A stretch of DNA of 64,000 bases from Medakamo hakoo. Lineage: Eukaryota > Chlorophyta > Trebouxiophyceae > Coccomyxaceae. Numbering within the stretch: position 1 is the stretch's first letter; each line of letters starts with the position of its first letter. The notes under the pieces were generated by a model. That model was not told where the DNA came from, did no database searches, and saw only the letters and a list, made by a program, of their open reading frames with translations. The position numbers and the translations under genes were made by a program. The DNA is taken from positions 434,001 through 498,000 of the forward strand of contig CP089458.1 of assembly GCA_026636295.1 (NCBI GenBank), read 5' to 3'. Shown in pieces: positions 1-7,656 of the stretch.

Positions 1-1368
1 CGCACGGCACGTACGTCCTGGCCCGGCCTGGCGGCGGACGGACATTGCTTTTGCAGGGGAGCGGCGCCTCGCCTGAAGGCCTGAAACCTTTTGTCGACGT
101 GTTTGACGTCGACACCAAGGCCGCGACCCGCGTGTGGCAGTCGGCCCCGCCGCGCTACGAATCCCCGGGCTCCCTGCTCGCCACGGACACGGACGGCGGC
201 GTCCTGCCCCTGGCTGGCTTGCAAATGCTGTCCACGTCCGAAGCGGAGGACGACCCGCCCCAGACGCACGTCCTCACGTTCAACGGCGACCTGGGCGCGC
301 CGGCCTGGGCCGACCGCACGCTGACGTCCTTCCCGCACCCGCACCCGAGCCTGGCGGGCGCCAAAAAGCAAATCTTGCGGTACAAGCGCGACGACGGCGT
401 GGACTTGACGGCCACGCTCCACACCCCGCCCGGCTGGGTGGCGGGGCGGGACCCCCCCCTGCCGACCTTTGTGTGGACGTACCCGCGCGAATTCAAGTCG
501 GCCGAGTCGGCGGGCCAGCTGCGGCGGTCGCCCCACGAGTTTGCGTCCATCTCGCCGCACGGCCCGCTGCCGCTGCTGGCGGCGGGGTACGCGGTCCTGG
601 ACGGGCCGACTGTCCCCATCGTCGCCAGCCCGGGCGCGGGCGAGGACGCGGACCCCAACGAAAACTACCGCCCCCAGCTCGTGGCCTCCCTGCGCGCGGC
701 CGTGGCCGCGGCCGTCGCGACGGGCGCCACCGACCCCGCCCGCGTGGGGTTGGGCGGGCACTCGTACGGCGCGTTCACGTGCGCCAACGCGCTGGCGCAC
801 GCGCCTGGCCTGTTCTGCTGCGGCATCGCGCGGAGCGGCGCGTACAACCGGTGCGTTTTTTTTTGGGGGGGGGTGGGGGTGGGGGCAGAGGTTGTGCGGG
901 CAGGGTGCGGGGGCAACCCTCTGCCCATCCCTCACGCCCGCCCTCACCCCTCCGCCATCACCCCTCCGCCCTCCGCCCTCCGCCCTCCACACCGCCCGCC
1001 CTCACCCCTCCACCCCCCCCGTCCTCACTCCGCACAGGTCCCTCACCCCCTTTGGCTTTCAGTCCTTGCCCCTCTCGATGTGGGAGTCCGACACCGCCCA
1101 GGCCATCTACGATTCCATGTGCGCCTTCCGGTCCGCCAACCTCGTCTCCGCGCCCCTGCTCCTGGTCCACGGCGACGCGGACAACAACCCTGGCACGCAC
1201 ACCCAGCAGTCGGAACGCATGTTCGCGGCCCTGAAGGGGCACGGCGTGCCGGCCCGCCTGGTCCTCCTGCCGCACGAGGGCCACGGGTACCGGGGGCGGG
1301 AGAGCGTGCTGCACTGCCTGGCGGAAATGGAGGGGTGGCTGGACCGGTGGTGCAAGGCGCAAGAGTGA
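1..1368 (+). CDS. CGEP: Chloroplast-type glutamyl endopeptidase (S9D peptidase), 5' end cut by window
   Basis: Serine protease of the prolyl oligopeptidase clan, which in plants trims proteins after Glu in the chloroplast stroma. The reading frame is open from base 3, and the first residues (TYVLARP...LLLQGSGASPEG) already match the family, so the gene enters from outside the window. Exon 1 runs to 850, the intron (GTGCGT...CACAG) is 851-1037 and the last exon is 1038-1368; the junction restores NRSLTPFGFQ, a family hallmark. The catalytic serine sits in GGHSYGAF, the aspartate in the GDADNNPGT block and the histidine in HEGHGY, so the hydrolase triad is complete. The N-terminal beta-propeller and any transit peptide lie upstream of the window. 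A 29-bp tandem duplication covers the stop codon. Confidence 0.88.
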
Positions 1369-1399
1369 TGGACCGGTGGTGCAAGGCGCAAGAGTGATG
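1342..1399. repeat. 29-bp perfect tandem duplication across a stop codon
   Basis: Bases 1342-1370 are repeated exactly at 1371-1399. The unit carries the last codons of the endopeptidase (RWCKAQE) plus its TGA, so the second copy is a non-translated echo in the 3' UTR. Perfect identity suggests a recent slippage or end-joining duplication. Confidence 0.95.
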
Positions 1400-1504
1400 A
1401 TGCGGGGTGGGGGTGTGTGGGGTGGGTGGGGACGGGGGAGGGAGCGTGTGTGTGCGTGTCTGCGCGTGTGCTTTCCAGTCCCGTTCATGTCCTCTTCCTG
1501 TTTT

Positions 1505-1955
1505 TCACGCGTCCACCGCCCGCCTCAACGCCTTTTTCCCGCCGCCACCACCGGCGCCCCCACCCCCAGCCCGCCCCTTCTGCCCCCCCTCCAGGAACGA
1601 CGGCCGGCCCGCCTGCAGGAAGCGGGGCTTGACGTTGAGGTACTGCGCGCCGACCGCGGCGCCAAACCCCCACCCCAGCCCTACCCCGAGCCCGCAGCCG
1701 CCGCCCACGCCCATGCCGAGGAAGCCGATGGGCGCGCCGCCGAAGCCCCAGCCCAGGCCGAAGCCGCAGCCGGCGCCGATGCCTGCAGAGGGGAGGGTGG
1801 GTGGTGGGTGCATGGACATGGGGGAGGGTGGTTGCGCGACTGGGCGCACGCGCGAGAGAAGGGGCATGCGCTGTCGTTTTCGCGCACCGCCCGCCACGCC
1901 CACGCCAGCACTCACCGAAGCCGGCGCCCCGGCCAGAGAAGGGCAGGACGCCCAT
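1505..1955 (-). CDS. Glycine-rich membrane-type protein of unknown function
   Basis: Two exons, 1955-1916 and 1782-1505, with a GTGAGT...GCAG intron; phases agree (codon GGC is split) and give 105 residues. The centre is two near-copies of a Gly/Phe/Trp-rich hydrophobic unit ([14 protein letters not shown] then [15 protein letters not shown]) followed by a QYLNVKPRF stretch. This pattern recalls short glycine-rich predicted membrane proteins conserved in green plants, for which I know no firm function. The tail is basic and Gly-rich and could be mispredicted. No catalytic motif is visible. It lies tail to tail with the endopeptidase and in tandem with RPB11, 165 bp downstream of that gene. 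Confidence 0.55.
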
Positions 1956-2120
1956 GTGTCTGAGTGGGCGCGCTGGACTGGAGAGAGGGGACAGGCGCCT
2001 GCGAACAATGACGCGCCGGACGCGCCACGGCCGAGGGCGGAGCAAAAGTCGAAGTGGACTGCCCGGCCCCCGCCTCCATTTCCATTTCCGCCTGCTCGTG
2101 TGTGTTTCTAACGGCTCCCC

Positions 2121-2868
2121 TCAGTACCCGCCCCCGCCTCCGTACGCACCACTACCCCACCCCTGGTCGCCGTACTCGCCACCGGGCGGTGGCGGTGGCA
2201 TGCCACCCCCGCCACCGCCGCCCATGTCCATCCCGGCCGCACCACCACCGCCCGGCACGCCCAGGTGCGAGGCCAGGCCCGCCCCGCCCGCCCGTTCGCC
2301 CGCTTCCAGGAACTTGGCGCGCACGTCCACCACTTCGTCGGCCAGGTCGTCCAGGGCTTTCGACACGGCGTCCCGCGGCGTGCGCACGCCCGTCGTCGCG
2401 ACGCGGACGTGCATCGCATGCTCCAGCGGGTGGGGGATGCGGTACCCCGCGAACACCACGTCCGCGTCGGCCGCCAGCGCCCCGCGCAGGGCGCACCCGA
2501 CCGTGTGGTCTTCGCGGGCGATGACAAAGGTGGCGGCGTGCTCGACTTTTGTGTCGCGCACGCACCGGATCCTGCGAAAAGAGAGAGGGGATGGGGTGTG
2601 GGGTGGGTGGGTGGAGGGAGGGTGTTGGGTGGCGGCCAGGCGCGAGAAAAAGACGCGCAAACGGCGGGGTGCTGCGCTGTCCCTGCACCCTCATCCGCCC
2701 GGGCCGCAGGGTTGTGAAGGTGTCGGACTAGGCCACGGCAGAGGCTGGGCGTGCGTGGGCAGCCGGTGCGTGCGCCCCGCACGTCCTGCGCAAACACGCC
2801 GCCGATGCAACTCACTTTTTCTCGCCCTCCTGCAGCACAAACTTTTCGTAGCGGTCCGGCTGGTTCAT
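2121..2868 (-). CDS. RPB11: RNA polymerase II subunit RPB11
   Basis: Forms the alpha-like heterodimer with RPB3 that nucleates assembly of RNA polymerase II in the nucleus. Exon 1 is 2868-2816 (MNQPDRYEKFVLQEGEK), the intron starts GTGAGT and ends GCAG, and exon 2 is 2571-2121; joining gives EGEKKIRCVRDTKVEHAATF, the family signature. REDHTVGCALR and FAGYRIPHPLEH match the conserved alpha-motif region. The 167-residue product is about 50 longer than the usual 115-120, because of a Gly/Pro-rich tail (GGGGGGG, PPPPPGG) after the conserved helix. It is head to head with the gene at 3058, so the 189 bp between them probably serves both. Confidence 0.93.
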
Positions 2869-3057
2869 CGTCGCGTGTAGATTGGAGGCCGCGCGAGCTC
2901 CTGTGAGTGAGGATCAGCCGCCCGCGACGGCGTTTCTCCGCTCTCCGCACGCACACGGAGGGAGAGAAGAGCGAGAATGGAGGAGTGCGGCCCGCGCTCT
3001 TCGCTGTCCTCACTCCTCTTTTTTTCTCTCGCAGAGGCAGTGCAGAGGCAGTGCAAG
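2869..3057. promoter_or_regulatory. Divergent promoter between RPB11 and the gene at 3058
   Basis: The two start codons face away from each other across 189 bp. The segment holds a T-rich run followed by CTCTCGCAG (about 3020-3034), which could be a 5'-UTR splice acceptor for the plus-strand gene. No TATA box is obvious. Confidence 0.4.
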
Positions 3058-3874
3058 ATGAACGCGTCGCCTGTGCGCCCGCGGTCGCTGTTGGGGGAGG
3101 CTCTGTCCGGCTGTCGAGGCGAGCAGGCCCTGGCGCGGCCGCCGTCAGCGACGAGGTGAGAGGAAGAGGGAGAGGGAGAGAGAGCCATGAGGCCCCGGAA
3201 GGAAAATGCGCGTGACCGCGCGGCAGCCCTTGCCGCCGCCCCACTGCCTCCGCCTCTCCACGAGCGAGCGCGCGGGCGACGCGCGCTCGCCCGTGGCAGA
3301 GTGTGTGGGCCGCCACCACGCATGCCTCGGCCTCAATTGAGGCCGGCCGAAACCCTGGTGCTCTCGCCGCGGCGGCCCCTCTCCGCACCAAGCGATTCCT
3401 TTCGGGGCGTGTTTGGGCGCGCCCGGCCTCGGCCGGCCCGCGCACGCAGTGCCAAGGCCGAGAGATTATCCGCATCACTCCGCGTGGGGTGGCGCGGCGA
3501 GGGAGCGTCTCCTGCGTCCGGCCGGCGCCCGGGAACGACCGACCGCCACGGCCGTCGGTTTCTTCTTTCCTCCTCGACTCAGCGCCGCCTCCACCACCTC
3601 GCCTCCACATCCACACAGCCTGCGCCCGCTCGCCGACGCCGATGTGGGCGCCGAAATCCGGGCCATCGTGTCGAGCGCCCACATCACGCCCGCGTCCTGT
3701 CCGTCGCCCGCCGCCGTCGCGGGCGTGGCCTTCTTGGGCGCGTCGCCGCCCTGCCGTCCTGCTGCGCCCGTGCCGCCGCCGCCGCCAGCGGCGGCGGCGA
3801 CTGTCCTCCTCTCGAAAGACTTGCCCGGCCTGGCGCCACTGCCGCCGCTCGTGTCCCGGTCGCCGACAACCTGA
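3058..3874 (+). CDS. Hypothetical small protein, two exons
   Basis: I do not recognise this gene. The model joins exon 1 (3058-3155, starting MNASPVRPRSLLGEALSGCR and ending at GTGAGA) to exon 2 (3619-3874, after CCACACAG). Both exons agree in phase and give 117 residues. The product has a basic N-terminus, a middle part with GAEIRAIVSSAHITPASC, and a Pro/Ala-rich end (VPPPPPAAAATVLL). The leader could be an organelle-targeting peptide, but that is a guess. An AATAAA hexamer follows the stop at about 3890. The 463-bp intron is long for this window and contains a perfect 18-bp palindrome, so the true first exon may lie elsewhere. Confidence 0.4.
3327..3344. repeat. 18-bp perfect palindrome with CCTCAATTGAGG core
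   Basis: CGGCCTCAATTGAGGCCG reads the same on both strands. The same 12-base core recurs in a 20-bp palindrome at 7426-7445. It lies in the proposed intron of the small gene at 3058. A symmetric AT-centred site in such GC-rich DNA suggests a dimeric DNA-binding protein site, but function is inferred only. Confidence 0.6.
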
Positions 3875-4450
3875 CTTGATGAAATAAAGTAGACACCCGG
3901 CCTGCGCTGACAGCGGCCTTTGGTTCCCTCCCCCATCCATCAATTCTATGCCCTCCCCCCAATGAAGACTTTCCCAAAACGGCGCCGTGCGCCCGTCCGG
4001 CCTTTTTTTATTCATTTTTGCGCGCGCGTGTGTGTGTTTATCCTCCTTCATCCGGCAGACAGATCTGACAATCAAAGAGGCCGGGAGAGAGTGTGCGGGC
4101 GCCGCGCCTGCAGTCTCTCCCCCCCTCCCCCTTTTGCTTTCCTTTGCCCGTTCATTTAGGACCAACCCGAAAATTTTTGATGACTTTTTTTTTTACAAGA
4201 CGCGCGGCCAGGGAGGAAGAGCCCCGGGGCTCCTCTCACCTCGTTCCCTGGTTGGCAGCGCTTGTATTTTTGAATGCATGGGCGTCGTGTACGAAACCTT
4301 TTTTCTCCTCCCGTCCAAAACTTTCAACCTTTGCGCGGGCGGGGCTGGCTGCACGCGCGCCTCCCCCCCGCCCCCGTCGCAAAAAGAACTTGTAAAACCA
4401 AAACTTTTCCAGTGCAGTGTGTTAACAAAACCGCTCTCCCTGTGTCTCTC
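3875..4450. other. Convergent 3' intergenic region
   Basis: 576 bp between the stop of the small plus-strand gene and the stop of YAK1. It is relatively T/A-rich, with a T-run near 4005, T-runs on the plus strand near 4180, and a TGTAAA motif on the minus strand near 4190 that could be a YAK1 polyadenylation signal. No coding frame here resembles a known protein. Confidence 0.5.
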
Positions 4451-7268
4451 CTATTGCTGCTGGTGGTGGTGGAAGCGATGGGCGGCGGCAGCGGCGGCCG
4501 CCGCAGCAGCCGCGTCGGCTGCGGCCGCGGCCTGGACCAGCGCGGCCGCTTCATCCGACAGCGCCGCCGCCGCCACGCCCGCCGCGGCGGACCCGGGATG
4601 CCCGTGGTGCCCGCCATCCGGCTCGTCTTCCAGCATGATGTCGTCCGCGTTGGCAAAGGGATCCCACTCCGGGCCGCCGCCGCCACTCCCGCCGCCGCCT
4701 CCTCCAGCCGCGGCGGTCGCGCTGCCGGGCCCCGGCGAATGCACCGCAGCCGCAGCCGCACCGCCGGCCGGCCAGTGGCCGCCCGTCCGCGGCGTCAGGC
4801 CCATGCCGGACGGCGGCGGTGGCACGCCCAGCATGGCCAGGCCCGCTTCCAGGGAGGCGGACAAGGCTGGGTGTGCTGTCGCAGCGGCCGGGTGGTGGTG
4901 GTGGTGGTGCGGTGGTGGCCCCGGCCACTGCAGCGGCACGGCCGCCCCACTCCCGCCGGCCCCACCGCCGCCAAAGACGGCCATGCGCGGGGCCGCCCAG
5001 CCCGCGCGCAAGGCTTCCAGAGAGCCGACGGGCAAGGCGGAAGCAGAGGGCGCGCCACTGCCGGCCGCGCGCGCGGCGGCGGCGCCCGCGGCCAACCAGG
5101 CGGCCGGTGGCGTGGCGGCCAGTGACCCGACGAACGAAGAGCCCGGCGTCGCGCCGGAGCCGCCGGGCGTACCGCTGGGCCAGGCGCTGCCTCCTGCCGC
5201 CGCTGCCGCCGCCGCGGCCGCAGCATAGTGCGCGGGCGACATGCCCGGGATGGACAGGGCGGACGCGCGCGGGACGGAGGAGGGTGGAGCAGAGGCAGCG
5301 GCGGCTGCGGCCAGCGCGGCCGCGGCTGCCGCTGCCGCAGCCGCCGCGGACGCACTGCCCGGCGTGCCCACCCCCAGGGCGGCGCCGGCAGGTGCGGAAC
5401 CAGCAGACAGCGTGCCCGCCGCGGCCAGGCTGACGGGCGGCGGCGCTGGTGGTGGAGGGACGGCGGTGGTTGTGGCGGCAGGGCCGGCCGCGACGCTGGC
5501 CGCGGCCGCCGCGGCCGCTGCGGCTGCCGCCGCCGCCGCCGTGGCCGTCGACCCGCCCGCCGGCGGGAAGCGAGCCAGAGCAGCCAGCGCTGCCGCGTGC
5601 GCCTGCGCGTGCAGGGCGTCGGGCCCGTCCGCGGCCGCCTGCGGCGGCGGGCGCGGCACCGCGGCCGCCACACTCGCGGGGTCGGGCGGCGGCGTGAACC
5701 GCGTGCCCGCCGCCAGCCGCCGGCCCGTCACGAAAGGGTGCTGGGCGGCTTGCCAGGGCGTCCACCGGACAGCGGGGTCGACAGCCAGGACGCCCGTCAG
5801 GAAGTCCAGGAACGCGGCCCGGCGCTCGGCTTCGCGCGCGGCCGACGCGTCGTCGGACGGCGGCGGCGCGCCGGCCGCACCACCCACCCCGCCCCGCCCC
5901 GTCCGCCCGCCCGCCGGGTAGGCGTTGATGATGTCGGCCAGGGCCGTGTGAGCAAAGTACTGCTTGCCCCGCACAGCGGACCGGCCGCCCGCGGCCTCGT
6001 ACTCGGCCGCGGAGCGCAGGGTGTACGGGGACGACGGCGTGCCGCCCGGCCCGCCGCCCGGCCCGCCGCCGCCCGCGCCGTCGGCCGCGGGCTTCCTCGC
6101 GAAGAATTTGCGGCCCGCCGACCCGGCCTCGATCAGGTGCGCGGGCGGGGGGCCCACGCCCGCGACAATGCGCACCATCTGGTCGTACTCGGACGCGCCC
6201 GGGAAGAGCGGCAGGCCGAGGAAGAGCTCGGCGGCGACGCAGCCCAGGGACCAGACGTCGATGGGCGGGCCGTACGGCGCGCCCAGCAGGACTTCCGGGG
6301 CGCGGTAAAACCGGGATTGGATGTAGGCCGGCGCCGCGCCGGAGCCCGCCCCACTCTTTTGCCGGGCTTCGAAGCAGGCGGAGCCGTAGTCGATGAGCTT
6401 GACGTCCCCCGCGTCCAGGCTGTGCAGCAGGATGTTTTCCGGCTTTACGTCGCAGTGGACGACGCCGTGCTCGCCCAGGACGCCCAGCGCCGCCAGGACT
6501 TGGGAGACCAGGACGCGCAACAGCGCGAGCGACAGCCCGCGGAACCGGTTGCGCTTGACGAGCTCGTACAGGTTGAGGGACAGCAGCTCGAAGACGAGGC
6601 ACAGGTGGCCGGCGTGGGGGAAAGCGTCCAGCAGGCGGACGATGTGGCGGTCGCCGTGCGGGCCGCCGCGGGCGTTGAGGAGGCGCAGGACGCCGACCTC
6701 GACCCGGGCCTGTTGGTAGAAGGCGGCCTGGGATTTGACGACCTTGACGGCGACGGCGGGCGGCAGGGGCGGGGCGTGGGCGGAGGAGGGTGGCGCAGAG
6801 GTGGAGGGGTCCGCCCCTCCCCCCCCACCACCGCCACCCCCACTCCCGGGCGGCGGTTCGTGGACCGCGCACCGGACGACCTGGCCAAAGGTCCCGGAGC
6901 CCAGCAGGTCCTCGATGACGTAGCTGTTTGGGTGGGAGGTGTGGGAGGTGTTGGCGGCGGTGAGAGGTTTTGCTGTCTGTCGGAGGGTCGGGGCCCCTCC
7001 TGCGCGGTCGAGGTTGCGCCCTCCCGCATTCGCCCGCGCCAACTCGGCAAACAACTCACCGCACGCCTCGCTCATTCACGAGCGCGTCGCCCACCCGCAT
7101 GATCAAGTCGCTGTGTTCGTTGTCTCTCCCATTTCCGATCGGGCGGTCAGGGGTTGTCAAGCATTCCCCGTGCCGGCGGGCGGGCGTCGAAGAAGACGCG
7201 GTCGGTGTTGTCAGGGCGGGCGCCGACGCACCCGGCGCGGGTGGGGCCGACGGCGGCCGGCCCAGCAT
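4451..7268 (-). CDS. YAK1: YAK1-like DYRK-family protein kinase
   Basis: Dual-specificity kinase of the DYRK group; YAK1 restrains growth downstream of TOR/PKA in fungi and plants. Exon 1 is 7268-7060, ending DLIMRVGDALVNERGV, the motif that precedes the YAK1 kinase domain. Exon 2 is 6923-4451; the split Arg codon joins it to YVIEDLLGSGTFGQVV. Of 893 residues, the kinase spans about 71-460: glycine loop GSGTFGQV, Lys130 (AVKVVK), HCDVKPEN with Asp228, a DYG metal motif at 248-250, activation segment YIQSRFYRAPEV. The usual first Tyr of the YxY pair is Pro, leaving Tyr270. A Gly-rich insert of about 35 residues splits the N-lobe. The rest is low-complexity Ala/Gly/Pro ending in HHHQQQ. It is head to head with MAU2. 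Confidence 0.9.
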
Positions 7269-7656
7269 GTGACCTTTGCAATCAAGTAGAAAGGAACTGG
7301 AGTTGTTGTGCGTGGGCAGTGCGCGAGGAAAGGGTGTGTGTGGCGTGCGCGGCGTTGCGGTTTTCTTGATGACGGAAAGCAGAAAAAAAATGCTCTCCGC
7401 CTTCTGGGTGTGAAACCGCACCTCGCCGCCCTCAATTGAGGGCGGGCGGCCTCACTCGCTCTGTTCTCTTGCGCGGCCCGCACACGCGCAAACACACACA
7501 AACACATACACAGGGCGCGCGCGCGCGCGCGCCCTCGCTCCCCACAAGTGCACGCACACAAGGGGCGTGCTCCCCGCCTCGCCAGACCTCCTGGCGCCCG
7601 CGCCCCGCGCTGCGTCCTGCTTTCGCATCAAAACGTGCGCGCTCGCCTCGCAACCA
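7269..7656. promoter_or_regulatory. Divergent promoter region of YAK1 and MAU2
   Basis: 388 bp between the two start codons. It holds a 20-bp palindrome (7426-7445), an adjoining CA-rich stretch (about 7494-7513) and an alternating GC run (about 7515-7532). These purine-pyrimidine runs can adopt left-handed DNA. No gene is visible here. Confidence 0.5.
7426..7445. repeat. 20-bp perfect palindrome with CCTCAATTGAGG core
   Basis: CCGCCCTCAATTGAGGGCGG is perfectly self-complementary. It lies about 158 bp upstream of the YAK1 start and about 212 bp upstream of the MAU2 start, and shares its 12-base core with the palindrome at 3327-3344. Confidence 0.65.

Noticed and set aside
1-56. Splice acceptor TTTTGCAG at 56 as the start of the first visible exon
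   Set aside because: Sequence before it translates in frame to TYVLARPGG...LLLQ, which matches the endopeptidase family, so coding appears continuous from base 3.
2108-4165. 685-codon open frame on the minus strand across RPB11 and its neighbour
   Set aside because: It runs antisense through the small gene and through RPB11 in a non-coding frame; the product is Arg/Gly-rich noise typical of GC-rich shadow frames.
3987-5228. 413-codon plus-strand frame over the YAK1 3' end
   Set aside because: Mostly antisense to the YAK1 low-complexity tail (Ala runs mirror Ala codons); the 3' intergenic part has no protein character.
5228-7102. 624-codon plus-strand frame opposite YAK1
   Set aside because: Antisense to the kinase domain; Arg-rich composition with no family resemblance.
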